NCBI GenBank assembly: GCA_023213395.1
Contig: CM041465.1
Coordinates: 118,427,741 to 118,491,740 of the forward strand
Origin: Cycas panzhihuaensis
Taxonomy: Eukaryota > Cycadophyta
DNA: 64,000 nucleotides
Direction: 5' to 3'
The position numbers were made by a program, and so were the translations under genes. Positions 19,561-32,379 of this stretch are shown in pieces. Under the pieces are notes generated by a model. That model was not told the origin of the DNA. It saw only the letters and a program-made list of their open reading frames with translations, and searched no databases. Numbering within the stretch: position 1 is the first letter of the stretch; each line of letters starts with the position of its first letter.

Positions 19561-22500
19561 CCCTCCTTGAGGGACCTATCTAACTTCTCTAGTGCCTAAG
19601 TTCTAGGTCATCCCACTCTCCTATCTTGCGATCTGACCGCACCTCAAAGTTGGCTATTAATGAGGTTAAACGATGATAGCCGCTAGGTTTATTCTCTTTA
19701 CCTTACCATCCATGCTGCCCCTAGTATTGAGTCTTTATCTCCCTTACTCTCCTAAGTATATAACATCTTGTTTGTAGCATATGTTTGATCATGTCCATGA
19801 TCATCACCACTATTTGTATTGCATTTATAAGATGGGTGCATCCCCCCATCTATTTTCTTTACCCATCAACCTTAGGGCGACACGTAGGTAGCCCTTATAT
19901 TGTCTCTCCCTCATCTCCTTGTCCACATGTCCTACCATGACACTCATCATCACCCTTGTCTCATATCATCATCATATTTGTTATACATATATATAGTATT
20001 AATATTTTATTGCGGCATTTGCCATCACGTTACATACGGCGGTGAGGCTTTCTTTGCGCGAGAATAGTGTTCCTAGCTCTCGGGAATGGACATAGGTGAG
20101 TTGACTTATGGCTACGGGTATGCTTCTATCCCTTGCCCTTGTCAATTCTAAGAAAGATAAATTAAAACATTTTTTCTATATTACATCATTATCTGATTTA
20201 TTGCGTGACCATTATACATCTATTGCTTGATCATGTTGCATTATACCACTTCAACCTATGACGATCTAGGGATATGTATCCCATGGTACTCCACAACCTC
20301 CTCCACATCTCACGCTATGCAGTACCCATTAACCTCTGTAACCCAATCACATCGCCCATTGGCATACTTTGAACTCTAGAATCTTGCCTAGGTATGGTTG
20401 GTGTCTCTTCACTTATTTATTAACTTTTTAGGAGCTCCTCACCTTTGGTATTTCTCTTATCATTGGTTTCCTTGATACCATGACTATCGCCTACCACCTG
20501 GAAAGAATTCTATGCCCCTTTAGGCCCGAAGTACCCCCTTTTTCTGAGCTCTTAAGCTTCCTTTTGCTTATGTTTCTGCCGCACCATGATAAAGATCATG
20601 GTACTACTATAATCTTTCTTGATCTTGTGAAGTTCTGGCAGGTGGTGTATCATATATTATTTTTTAAAATCTGTCATGGTTAATTTCATATTTATTGTGA
20701 AATTGCCATGTAGTGAGAACATATTCTAACCCAAAATGAACCCTAGTCACTCAATTGAGCTAGGGTTGGGTTTAAAACCAAAAATACCCTCATTTGTTCT
20801 ACTTCCACCCTCCTCTCTTACTTTCCTAGTAGATCGCCCTTGATCTACCCATAGAAGGTACTCATTATCCTTTGCTTTGCTTTCCCTCTTTTAAATTTTG
20901 TAAAAGTTGTTGGTATACTTTCTACAACACTTTATTTCTCTAGTTTTTTTCTACTACAAATGGGAGGCAAACTCTTGCTTTCTTGTTTCCTCATTATTTC
21001 CTTCCAACTCTTCCCTTGTTTCTCTAAGGAGGCGTGACAAAGAGGCTTCCAAGGAGAGTGAAAGGAGAAAAGGTAGGTTCTATACCCAATGAGCCCTTCT
21101 CCTCAAGGGCAGTCCCCTTCTCTCCCTACCTCTTCCTCTTCCGTGCTTCCCTTGGGCTTCCAAAAGTCTATTTAAAAGGAGGTCCTTTGCTAGCGAGTAG
21201 TATATGTAACCTATTGTTATACTTACTCTTAGCTTTGTAGACCTTACACAAGTGTGATTATAGCCCCAAACCATACTCCACTCGTCACTTGGTATTAGCT
21301 AGAGTTAAAGTTGCAAAGTTGTACTTTGTATCTCTTGCAACATTGACAACACATCAAATTTTGCGTAATCTATTGTTTACATCTCAAGGTTTTCTATATT
21401 TGCTCTACTTTGATACTTTGGTACTTGGACATGGGTATTCTGGACCTAAGAGGATTAACCATTAGGCTAACCACATCCTTTCTCCTCCAAGTCCCTCTTT
21501 CATATTATTCACAAGTTAGCATAAAAAGGAGCTAAGAGTTAGTCTTGTGTTGCAAATGTTTCTTTGACTTAGATAGTTTGCATCATATTATTCTATATAT
21601 TACACATATATCCCTTGTGTTCTTGCTGCCCCATGGGAAAAGGCAAACGTTGCTTGGTTGCAGGTTCCCTTCTTGCTACGCATGGAGAGGAAGAAGGACA
21701 TTCTGATCTAAGTACACTCCTACTTTTTTTATTGCTATTTCTTTTGAGTCCTGTTATTACAACTATTCCTTTCTCTTCCATTTTCCTTTGGATTTGGGGA
21801 AGGTAAGGAATCCCCCACCCTCCTTCATCGGCACCACTCTATCACGATGTTTGTAGTTAGGAGTAGCACGAGGAAAGAAAATATGACAAGGGGTAGCACT
21901 CCTTTGGCTACCTAGCCTCCAGGTATAACTCCCACTTCCTTTGGTCCTCTTTCTTCTACTTTCCTTCCTTCACTCCCATATATCACTTAAATGAAAAAGA
22001 AAAGAAAGGGAATTTGCATATATCATTTGTACTTAGTTAGCTTGCTTATTTAACAAAGTGCATGGGATAGGGATCATATTTATTACACATCTATTTATTG
22101 CATGATTAGTTGAACTTGCATCCCTTGCATACATCCTACGTTGCACATAGCTTCCTTATTAGTTCTCTTCCTTTCATGTTCAAAAGTTAATGAGGCGAGG
22201 TTATACATGCGTGAGTGAACAAGTGGTTTTATTTATGCTATTCTTTTCTTTTATTTGAAAAGAATTTTGTTGTGCATATAAGAACACATTATGCATACAT
22301 AACCTTATCAATACACACTTTGTATAACAACCTACATGCAAAAGTATTAAAACATTTCTATTAACAACTCACACTCTAAGACCATCTTAGGTGTAGCACC
22401 TTAAGGGCATCTTCCTTTCAAGGCTTCTATTTTCCTTTGGTCATTGTTTCATTTATTATAGCTAAGCCACCCTAGTGTGACCTTTAGGTTGATTACGCAC

Positions 22501-22857
22501 CCAGTTGGTCACCTTCCCAATCCTTCACGAGTGCATATTGCCCTTATTTCCTACTTAGAACCATCTCTCTCATATCCCCTTTTCACATGAGGTCATTCCC
22601 TCACTATCCTCTCCCCTTCCTTGAACATCCAAAGGTGGGAGGCCTATTTTCAGTTACTCGGGAAGCAAGGATAACCCTCATCTATTTATCACTCCCAATT
22701 GAGGTAGAGTTGCCTCAAAGGGGTTTGTACACCATTCTGGTCTTGAACCTATGTTCGACATATGGATGTCCTTTTGGATGATTTCCTTCACTTTTCTAAT
22801 AGATCCTTAGCCTTGCAACCCTCTTTTAGTTGGTATGATCTTAACCAAGTATGATAA
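19561..22857 (+). other. X2 LTR-like part and leader, no gene (copy A)
   Basis: 3.3 kb without a supported gene. Its first kilobase aligns loosely with 1-939, and later parts align with the X1 leader (947-2900), so this is the front of a second Tat-type element, X2. Donor-like sites GTAGGT (21,073), GTAAGG (21,803) and GTATAA (21,923) were noted. Small open stretches such as 21,615-21,806 have no recognisable motif. A C-rich tract at 22,858-22,880 ends the region. Confidence 0.45.
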
Positions 22858-22884
22858 CCACCCACCACCCCACCCAGCCCACCA

Positions 22885-23269
22885 TGGAGTGCGATTCCAA
22901 CACCTACGAAGGATTGTCGTATACTTGCATACAAGTTATCTAAGTTTCAACGAAATACAAGGTTCATAATGTTGATGAAACATATGAAGAATAGTTTAGT
23001 GGTACATGTTTTACTCGAGCATGCATTCAAAGACTTGATGGAAATACCATTAATCAAACTAAGAGGTATTTTGAAGCCTATTGTGGCTATGCCACTTGTG
23101 ATCTTGAATCACCAGTGAAAACCCCTCTTAGAGTTGTAAATAACACATAACTTGAAATACATCTTTATGGATCTGTGGATATAGGAGTGACACAACATAT
23201 GACACTGCGAATCAAGATCGATATCAAACTTTTGATTCTAGTGTATATGGTTCCATTCACATGGTTGAC
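22885..23269 (+). pseudogene. Copia gag end and protease start (copy A, cut by gap)
   Basis: Matches 51,724-52,106. Short pieces of the copia Gag tail are followed by the protease line WI-DIGVTQHMT near 23,160-23,200, with shifts. It stops at the scaffold gap. The 5' LTR and most of gag are missing here too. Confidence 0.65.
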
Positions 23270-23769
23270 NNNNNNNNNNNNNNNNNNNNNNNNNNNNNNN
23301 NNNNNNNNNNNNNNNNNNNNNNNNNNNNNNNNNNNNNNNNNNNNNNNNNNNNNNNNNNNNNNNNNNNNNNNNNNNNNNNNNNNNNNNNNNNNNNNNNNNN
23401 NNNNNNNNNNNNNNNNNNNNNNNNNNNNNNNNNNNNNNNNNNNNNNNNNNNNNNNNNNNNNNNNNNNNNNNNNNNNNNNNNNNNNNNNNNNNNNNNNNNN
23501 NNNNNNNNNNNNNNNNNNNNNNNNNNNNNNNNNNNNNNNNNNNNNNNNNNNNNNNNNNNNNNNNNNNNNNNNNNNNNNNNNNNNNNNNNNNNNNNNNNNN
23601 NNNNNNNNNNNNNNNNNNNNNNNNNNNNNNNNNNNNNNNNNNNNNNNNNNNNNNNNNNNNNNNNNNNNNNNNNNNNNNNNNNNNNNNNNNNNNNNNNNNN
23701 NNNNNNNNNNNNNNNNNNNNNNNNNNNNNNNNNNNNNNNNNNNNNNNNNNNNNNNNNNNNNNNNNNNNN
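23270..23769. other. Scaffold gap, 500 N
   Basis: Exactly 500 unknown bases, a conventional placeholder length, so the true distance is unknown. Open frames reported across it are meaningless. Confidence 1.
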
Positions 23770-24880
23770 ACATAAATAACGCTTTGTCCTAAGGGACAAC
23801 TTTCCTCTCCCTTCATCGATCAAATAATTGATCAGACAAATTGGGTTCAAAGTCATGTCCTTAATGGATGGCTTCCCGCCAATATAACCAGTCCAGAGTT
23901 TTCTCCTCAAGACCCGCACACAAGATGCCCTCTTCACTATGCCATGGGTACCTTGCTACAAGCAAGGCAATGCCCTTCGTCTCAAGAATAGGGGCTATCA
24001 CCAAAGAGCCATGCATTTCATCTTCCACGGCCTCATCAACAATACGTTGGAGTCTTCATGATGGACGATATGATGGGTCTTTTCGCACATCGTGAGCCCA
24101 TCATCCATCCCACTGGCGTGCCATCTTCTCAAGATGCCGCAAGTATCACGTCACAATTTGAACTCCGGCCAACGCGTGTTTGCCATCACTGTAGAATCTC
24201 TTGGGTTTCTGTGTCACAACAAGGAATCCAAATTGATCTCGAAAGTCAACATATGGCCCTTGACTCTGCCACCGCTTAGAACCCAATGGCAATTATTGTT
24301 GTTTCTAGTAGGCTTGGTTTTCCAGGATGCTTCGCAAATTTCACGCTTTAACAAATGCCAAGCCTCTTACTTAACCGAGACTTGTTAAAGAAAGGTTCTT
24401 TTATTTGGTCCCGGACAAGACCCAAAAAGGCCTCTGCAAGACTCAAGAAGCTTTCATTTCTCGCTCCTACGCTTACGCTCTCCTCGCTTTCTTCGAGTAG
24501 GCCCTTCATCTTATACATCTCAAAGAACTCGATGAATCCTTAAAGTACAATACTGGACATGTGGAGGATGACTCAGAACCAAGAGAACTATCTATTTCAT
24601 TAACTACACCGTGGCTACCGAAAGCTAAACTATCCTCTGCTGAGAAGGAATGCCTTCCTTGGTCCACGCGACCAAGAAGTTAGGCATTACCTAATTGAAA
24701 ATACTACCAAGGTGATCGCTCAATCCCATCCTCATAAGCATTTACTTGGTCAATTCGCTTAGACTTGATGGGTAGGGTAGGTCGTCACGTCTCAAGCTTC
24801 AAGAGTTCGAATTTGCAAGTCATTAATGTGAGAAGTCAAGAAGGGAATGATAGTAGTGCACAATTAGCCGATGCTACCAT
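23770..24880 (+). pseudogene. X2 reverse transcriptase and RNase H
   Basis: Diverged sister of X1. It opens with an NFPLPFIDQIID line (23,800-23,830), then MPFV (24,000 region) and the catalytic area VFMMDDMM at about 24,051-24,075, which has one Met more than X1. An RNase H approach with a KKGSFIWSRT line (24,385-24,415) and RPFILYIS follows. Frameshifts are frequent. The N-terminal part of RT, PR and any gag would lie in the gap. Confidence 0.7.
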
Positions 24881-25059
24881 CCCTAATACGAGTAGTATTC
24901 CTATTGATGACTCTTTCCCGATTTAAGTCTATTTTGACCGCTCCAAGACACTTTTCACCCGCCACGATAGCCGAGTGGTATGGCAACATTATATGATATC
25001 TCCACTCAATAAGAATATCACTCAAGCCAAAGAATAAGGTTAGGCTACATCCATATTAT

Positions 25060-26240
25060 CATAGACAACACTTCCTCATGGATGAAGTGTTGTACAAGAG
25101 ATTCTTCTCGATAGGATCCTGCCGCTACATCACCTTTTGACGCAAGGGCACTAAATACTCGCGAATGCCACCATGGCATTTGTGGAGGCCACTTGGGGCC
25201 AATCCATGGCCCAAAGGATCCTTCTCGATGGGCGTTATTACCGGTCGCGCCCCTTCTTCAAGGACGCCCACGCCTATGCCTTAGATGCTCCATGCATGCC
25301 AAGGGCACGCCAATATCTCTCAGTGTACCTTCCGAGGCTTTCAGACCTTATCGTATCACCATGGCCTCTTTTCTCAATGGGGCTTTAGATCTCATCTGGT
25401 GCTATATCGCCACCATCTTCCGTGACAACATAAATATATCTTAACCGCCATCGAATCACTTCACCAAATGGGCAAAGAGGCAATCCCTATGTCCACTATG
25501 CCTCGGCAAGACGACAGCCACCTTCATCTACTAGTATATCGCTTTATCGCTTGGGATCCCGCACATCCTAATTACGTATAATGGAACTTTCTTCCTCGTA
25601 ATAAGGAAATGGACCTAGCTTTGGCAAGAAGTGTAAGATCTCGGTGATAAAACCTCATCCCTTATTACCCCTGTAAACCGCAAGTTGAATCCTTCAACAA
25701 AACGCTAGTCAACATTCTAAAGATCAAGGCTCAATCTCAAAGAGATTGGCACCTTCACTCCCTTCACTTCAGGCTTATCACACTTCTATCTCAGACGGCC
25801 ATCGGAATGACTCATCATCTCTTTAGCTTACATGTGTAACTGAGGTAGTACTCCCATTAGAACAGTGTGGAGATCCCTCTTACTGGGGTTTCCTTTAAGG
25901 ACTAATTGGACGAGAGTCTATCCGCCTGTGCTCACCTCCTGTGACCCTCAAGCCCCGGATGAGAGGCACTTAATGGCTTACTGCTTAATCTCGCTCGAAG
26001 CTCACCTAAGCAAAGGACCCATGTATGATAACCGCCTTCGTGGCCGGTCCTTTGTACCCTCGGGGGACCATGTCCTCAAATTAGAGTACCTTACGATTGT
26101 TCAAGCACAAATTTGGGGCCTGAAATGAGTAGGCCTCTTCGTCATTCTCGCTGGTAAAGCTCTCGACAATGGCGCCCACAGATCACTACCTCGAAGGCTT
26201 TGAATTTGAGAAAGCTAATAACCTGAAATTTCTTAAGAAG
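25060..26240 (+). pseudogene. X2 integrase, catalytic Asp lost
   Basis: Same order as X1 INT: a decayed His/Cys region with AHAYAL (25,260-25,285), LDLIW (first Asp, about 25,386), and the second catalytic position at 25,577-25,579, which reads TAT (Tyr) where X1 has GAT (Asp). PQVESFNK keeps the Glu (about 25,685). The C-terminal DHVLKLEYL line is at 26,070-26,095. With the second Asp gone this copy could not integrate even if its frame were whole. Confidence 0.72.
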
Positions 26241-26285
26241 TTTTACGCATGATCTTTCCACGATCCCTTTGCGATGGTCTGAAAT

Positions 26286-26640
26286 GAGCCTAAACTACCA
26301 TATTGAATTATTCCCATTTCTCCCAACCACGGGTTGAATGGCAATTCAAGGTGTCTTTTGCATCTCTCCCCGGTTCCTCCCGTGGAATTTACATTCCCAT
26401 TTCCCTTGGGACTGCTGTTCCCTATTTGGGCATCCCCACCCAGGACGACGCCTCCAAAACGAGCCTAAACTACTATCTTAGTTGTTTCATTCTTCCCAAC
26501 CATGGGTAGAATGGCAATCTAAGGTGGCTTCTTCATCTTCTTCTGGTTCCTTCCACGGAACCCGTGTTCCCCGTGATCCCTGTGAACATGTCATCTTCCT
26601 ATTTGGGCATCCCCTAATCGGGATGTCGCCTTGGAGTATC
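26286..26640 (+). repeat. 175-bp tandem duplication in X2 3' zone
   Basis: Two diverged units start GAGCCTAAACTAC at 26,286 and 26,461 and run in parallel to CATTCC and GTGTTCC-type ends. X1 has one unit starting near 7160. The duplication is thus private to X2 and old enough to have diverged. Confidence 0.75.
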
Positions 26641-28200
26641 ATTGCCTCTTTTCTTTTGCCCACTCGCTTCTTCGGCAGATATTCCGCCACATGTTTCCTC
26701 CGTGGACATGTATGTCGCTCTATTTCTAACCTCACACCTCTCTATCACCTCTACTTATGGTGGATGTGTGTGCTCCTGTTAGACATATAGCCATACATGG
26801 AAGGAAACACATGCATTTTACAACAAAATACTTACTACAAAACATTTGCAACTTACAAAACAAAAGTATGTATGCTATCTATCACATGATATATGCACCA
26901 TCTCATGTCAAATGGGGGTTCCAACTACCCCATATATATATACATTCAAAATAATATGTTACATCATACATATGGGAACGGTGTCCTCGTTAGGGGTACA
27001 ATTATATGAGCCTATATATGACCCCTAGAGGCCCGCTCTTTCCCCATCGAAATCATATATATATCTCTTATACTACTGCTACCCTGCTCCTGGGGCACCA
27101 TCTCCTGGCCTGTGTGATCCCTCTCCTGGGAACCACATCCTCCGAGGCTCCTCCGGCCTCACACAGCTACTCCGCCTCGCCCTCCGGTGGTGTGGTCGCC
27201 CTGTGGTTGTCGCCACCGTATGAGTGTATGTCCCACTCTAGACCTCGATGCCATCCGGGCCACTAGCCGATCGTGATCAGGCCTGGATATGATCCCTCTC
27301 TCCCCAGAGTCCCTCCTCTATCGCTCTGAGGTGCTCCTCCAGTACTGCTAAGTTTAGCTGTGGCGATCGGAGGATCCCGTAGCCATGATCATGGCACTGC
27401 AATCTTGGTCATGCATGACGTAATGGCAACCCCCAAAAGGGGCTTTCTCTCACAAAATCATTGGGGCTCCTATGGTGGACCCTCGTGGGGCCCACCGTGA
27501 CTAGGGCCCTAATGCCCTGTGTCCCCCGCCTCTTTCTAGTCTAATTCGCACTCGAGAGGCATCCAATTGCCCATAAGGGGCATAAAAAATGCATTAAAAA
27601 CTACCAAAAAGCAGTAAATTTCAAACTATGAAATGGGGAGGGTTTTACGCGATCCACTCACTGGATCTGGTCTGGCCATCGCCATCTCATCTCGCTAGTC
27701 TTGCTGACTCACCTGCATCCGATCCGACAGCTGGATCATCCTCGCGGCCTCCAAAGTTGGGCGTACCGCTTCATAAGGAAATGGTTCGCTCGCATGAGAG
27801 CTGTGAAATGAATCCTGGCCATTCGATTTTATATAAAGCAGGGCCTCGATGGGTACTTTCCTGCTCGGACCCCGCTGAGCAACCATTGGAACCATCTCAT
27901 TTCGACGCTTTTGCCTTCCGGCCCTATCACCCATTGTGCTCTATTGGCACTCCTTTCTTCCCTCTCTGCAAGGGCATTTATGGTGCCTCATTATCGCACT
28001 TTTTCCGTGGCCCTTCTCGCATCGCTTTTATGTGTCACTCCCATGCATGCCCCGAGTTTATACTGCTTGGCTCATTTCTGCTACTCGACTCATTTCTATA
28101 GCCCTTTTTGCTCCCCCTGATTCCTAAAGGGAATGCTCCCTCTTCCGGGCATGTTTTACTTTCCAAAGCAACCTTGATACTCTAGGGCACCCTTTCTCCG
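26641..28200 (+). other. X2 3' zone and LTR-like region, no gene
   Basis: Non-coding. Up to about 27,400 it follows the X1 3' zone (7200-8340). It then jumps to sequence equivalent to X1 11,120 onward, so the 2.7-kb stretch with the palindrome and antisense frame is missing. From about 27,640 it aligns with the LTR-like zone that E1 interrupted in X1. Confidence 0.5.
27830..27838 (+). promoter_or_regulatory. TATA box in X2 LTR-like region
   Basis: TATATAAAG in a GC-rich setting, aligned with the TATATAG sites at 11,594 and 40,303. It is a plausible RNA polymerase II promoter of the element. Confidence 0.5.
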
Positions 28201-28429
28201 GCTTACTCTTGATGGTGGTCGACCGCCACTTTCGCCCTCGATAACCTCACCTGCTAGGTCCTCCTACCCTTTGGGCCACCTTTACTTGCTTATTCGAGTT
28301 TTTTTTTCTTTGCAGTTTCACGCCTTACTTTTCATGTGATTTAGTGTTCGATCATGTCCTCACATCTTTTACCGACCAGGTCACAGTCAAGAAGAATCCC
28401 TTCCCTTCCATGTTTACATGGATCCTTCT

Positions 28430-28800
28430 CGCAGTTCTCCGCATATGATTTCCTACATTCTCGATCTTCATCCCTAAGGCAAACCAATAATGAAGTCGAG
28501 TACATAGTCAAGTATTGAAGCCCTTATTGATGCTTCCTCTATTTCCATCACTTGATCCATCGTGTCGCTTTTACGATTCTGAAGTTGTGGTGTCCCATCT
28601 CACCTGTGTTTACTAGGTGCGATGTCCCGACCGAGAACCTCACTTCTACCGCCAGTGTCTCTTGGCTCGCTTCTCATCACCGACATTTAGCACATCCTCT
28701 AGACTCAATGCCGAGGCGCATTTTACCGCCCACCTCATCCTCGAGCATCGCCTCCCTCTTCTTAATGATCACCTTGAGGCTTGCCTGCTAGCCCGTGCTT
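28430..28800 (+). pseudogene. Decayed extra RNase H before copy B
   Basis: Aligns with the domain at 19,148-19,560. The line TNNEVEYI and IEALID around 28,483-28,535 keeps the Glu motif, and EHRLPLL near 28,745 keeps the tail. The middle is scrambled by indels. It lies immediately before the sequence that opens copy B, in the same place relative to the X1 leader as the better copy has relative to X2. Confidence 0.6.
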
Positions 28801-28816
28801 GAGTCTCCTCGATCAC

Positions 28817-29745
28817 TTTTAGTTCGATGTGCTTATTCGCTTGTCGGATGCCCTCTTATCACCGTTGCACTTCCGCAACGGGCATCCTCTTCATCCGCCT
28901 ATTCGCCGTGTGTCGATGCTTAGATGACGCTGTAGGTAGCTCCCATCTTGTCCTCGCCTCCGCCTCCCTTATCCACGCTGCTCGCCACGATGCTCACGAC
29001 ACCCTGGTCTATATGTCGCTCATTATTGCTTTTATATACATATATGCATGTGCTACTAATGTCTTTAGCTGTCAAGATTCACCATCACATCACGCTCCGA
29101 GCAATGAGGCTCTACTGCCAAGGGGGAAGTGTTTCCTAGCTATTGAGAATGGACTCGAGACACATCGACTCAGGTAAGCTCATGTATACTTTCTCATTTC
29201 TCCCTGCTCCTATTTGAATGAGACTATTTAGTATAGACTACTTAACATATGCTTTCCTCGGCCACATTGCTTCTCTACCTAATCATAGTGCATGTGCTTA
29301 CAACACACCATCGCCCATGATGACTCACAAGGGCATTCCTCAAAGAAATGCTACACCCCATATGGTGCACAAACCACCCACCCATCTCCATGACCTTCTT
29401 GGGATGTTTGCCTACCATGTTTGACCATGTTATGACATTTTTCTCATGTTGCGCTTCTCCAAGTCTCGACACCTTGGTTGAGACTCATTTTACCTGCTTT
29501 GGCTACTTGCCCATCATCTAGGTATTCCCCCAAGTCGTTTCGAGCTCAATTTACTCTGAATAAAAGCTCCAAAACCTTTATTTCTACTTTTTTTTATCTT
29601 TTGTTTGTTGTCAGTCTAGTATCGTTGTAAACTTAGCATCATGTCTTTACCAAGTAGAATATCACCTGTGTTTACCGCCAGATGATCGCTTGAATTTCAA
29701 AAAAGAGAACCACGCAATGCTTTACTTTTTTCACGTAATCGCCGC
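28817..29745 (+). repeat. X1 LTR-like 3' part (copy B)
   Basis: Counterpart of 1-939. Here its upstream part is visible (27,640-28,816), which shows that this zone follows a TATA box and an RNase H relic. It is followed by the PBS-like TGGTGCC at 29,746. Confidence 0.4.
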
Positions 29746-29752
29746 TGGTGCC

Positions 29753-31739
29753 TACTCATTTGCATCACCCTGACATCCCCAATATTCACCTATAGTGAAC
29801 AGGGGATAAAGGGAGTTTTCCTCTTCATTTTGAAGATCTTTATTCATTTTATAACTTTTACTCAATTTTCATAGAAAACATACTCAACCTTCACAGAAAT
29901 CTTCTACAAGGAAGGATACACTGTTGCAAGCTTGATTCCAGGGACCATTGTTACCCCTACAACTCCAAACAAGAGGGCTTTACATCTTCTTGCAGGTGAC
30001 CAAGGCTTCAAGGAGGATTACTATCAAAAGCTCTCCAAAAGACAAGCTACCAAAGCCCCAAACTTACAGTGAATATCTTCATACTTTCTCCTTTCTAAAA
30101 TCTACTACTATTATCCACTATGTTAGTTATCTCGCTATTTTTAATAGCAACCATGCTTGTTTCTTCCACAACAAGGTACTTCCTACATCTACTTTGTAAT
30201 TTATGTTGTTTCTTCATGTTTTGGTGAATAAACTTTTAGTTTGTGTACCTTCATGTTGTTGTGCTTAATTAGTATTACTTCCTTATCTTTTGAAATATTA
30301 TCGCTTCTCCCAATCATCCCAACCAACCTATTCTTAGGTGGCTATTGCAAAGGGGCAACACAAAGAGGATTTGAGGGAGGAAGGTGGGGTTCCGTCCCCC
30401 TTGCTATCCTTCTCCCCAAGGGTTCCATCCCTTCTTCTCTTTCCCTTTGTTTTTAGTACCTTCCTAGGAATCAAGTTAGTTTAGGAATCTCGTGTCGAGC
30501 TAAACTAGTGTTAGCAACCCATTACCACACCGGGTTCTACATTTCCATCCATCGCTTTGACCCTACATAGACACCAAAATCTTTCCTCGCTTGTTAACAT
30601 TTCTCCACTACTCCAACCCAACGATTTGCTATTCATAGCATCTCGCTCCTCGGTGTCTCAGATACCTTTCCATTACTCTCTTCTTTCTCACTATTTGTCA
30701 TTCGTGACCTTGTTGTGAACTGCTTTTCCTTTCTCGAGTTTAGTGGAGATTCCTTGTAGGTGAGTTAGCCATTCCGAGGTTATACTCTTCTCTTTTAGGT
30801 GTCGCTTGTGGTATATATTTGTGGGAGATTTTGTTACATATTATTACTTTACATTATTACATATTAATGCTTAGCTTAGTTTTATGTAGTTCCATTTGAG
30901 TTTAGCATCTATACTTGGTCTACTTTCAGGGCCCTCTTCCGAGAGGGAGGTACTCGCCTAGTTTGCTTGTAGGATCTTGCATCTATGGAGCTACATGTGG
31001 AACGAAACCCATTGTAGTTAGTTCTACATTTAGTACATTTCTTTATCATTTCCGTTATTTGCTTCTTTTCCGCTTTTACTTTTGCATGCTTAAGGAGGTA
31101 AGTTAGCCCTCTTCTATTGCTTACTTGAACTATCGCCGACCTAAGATCGTGACACGAAGGCTGAGTAGGAAGGAGCAGGAGCAAAAGGATCTAACAACAC
31201 TCCATTCGGATGATGGGTCCAGTACTTTTCTTATCCCTACATACCTTCTTTATGCCGTTGTCTTTATGTACATGCTCGCATAGTTAGGAACGCATATAAA
31301 GAATTGAAAGGAAAAAAAAAATATATGTTTGCTTTACATTATTTTATCTATCTGTTAGCTTAGCATAGTTAGATCATTTACTTTATGTTAGAGCTACCTG
31401 TGTTTTACCCCCTTTTAGCCTATACCTAGATGCTATTTTACCTGCCTTCCCGCTTCGTTGTCTTCTCATTTCTTCGAGAAGACGCAACGCGCCTGTGTGC
31501 TTCCTCCTCTTCCCTACCATCCGAGGGATAGAAGGCCTTGCTTTGCATGGCTACCTGGAAGCAACCAGGCACCTCCGCAGTCCCGAATCCGCGCTTCACA
31601 TGCATCGCCTCTTCACTATGAAGTCCTTGTTGTTTAGTTTAATTTAGCTTTGCACATTTCATTCCCTTTATCGGACGCAGTGGACACCACCTCGCGAAGC
31701 ATTTCACGCTCCCATGTAGCCAAGTCATAGAATTTTCAA
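29753..31739 (+). other. X1 leader region (copy B)
   Basis: As 947-2950: no Gag recognised. The Lys/Arg-rich piece with SRRITIKSSPKDKLPKP is at about 30,010-30,070 and reads the same as in copy A, while flanking text differs by small indels. Confidence 0.4.
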
Positions 31740-32290
31740 ATGGTGCTTCCTCTACCTATCGCGAAGGGGAAGCCCTTCTCTATCATTAACGAGCTTCACA
31801 CCGTTGCTGCAGTGATGTCCATGATGGAAATATTAAGAAGTTGCCCCAATAACACACTTCTTTTGGAAGCTTGGGGTTGGTTGATGCATCCGCTCATGCC
31901 TGGGTGTCACTCCGAGTCCTAGACATGTCATCTCCTTCAATCCCAAGGATCTTCCCTCATCTAGTAAAAGGGAACGCTAATGGAACTATCCTTTCACCAG
32001 AACCATTAACACACCGACCGCATCTTACGAATGATCGCTAGATAATGGTTCTTCTCACAATGCCATGCCCTTACGCATCATGCAAGAGCTTGACATTTCA
32101 ACCCTCGAAATGATCCTCGAATCTGTCAAGGCTACGAGGGTAGCAAAAGACAAAATTTTAAGATTGGTGTACATTTCACTCACTCGAGGATAAACCGCCT
32201 CGCCAACATTATAGTTCTTGATGTCGACGCCAACTACAACCTTGTTGGGATGCCTATGGCTCAACCAAATGGCGCCTATGTACTCATTCC
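31740..32290 (+). pseudogene. X1 gag-pol junction and protease (copy B)
   Basis: MVLPLPIAKGKPF opens at 31,740 and runs clean to 31,922. Protease D-N-G-S is at 32,041-32,052. Compared with copy A, the stretch after the active site loses frame at different points (32,056 and 32,190 areas), so the two copies are not broken in the same way. Confidence 0.72.
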
Positions 32291-32379
32291 ATCGGGGATA
32301 ACTTAAATTTATCCATGAGGGGTGAATGGAGGTTATCCCTTAAGAGCCTCCTCCCACCAAGTAATCTTGCCAACTCGCT

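Larger units (their letters stand above)
1..23269. repeat. Large duplicated segment, copy A
   Basis: This block matches 28,817-52,106 nearly base for base along its whole length. The offset is 28,816 at the left end and 28,837 at the right end, so net length differs by only about 21 bases although small indels are common. It contains X1, the nested element E1, the extra RNase H, the X2 leader and the start of a copia element. It stops at the scaffold gap, exactly where copy B continues into copia sequence. It may extend left of the window. Confidence 0.95.

Noticed and set aside
21615-21806. Small Cys-containing frame that looks like a short secreted peptide
   Set aside because: It is repeated unchanged only because the block is duplicated. 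No signal peptide plus Cys framework fits, and it lies in the X2 leader.
23165-23937. Open frames of about 170-226 codons across the gap
   Set aside because: They consist almost wholly of unknown bases, so they carry no evidence of coding.
27628-28101. 157-codon open frame in the X2 LTR-like zone
   Set aside because: The homologous zones at 11,400-11,930 and 40,100-40,630 are not open in the same frame, so it is likely chance.
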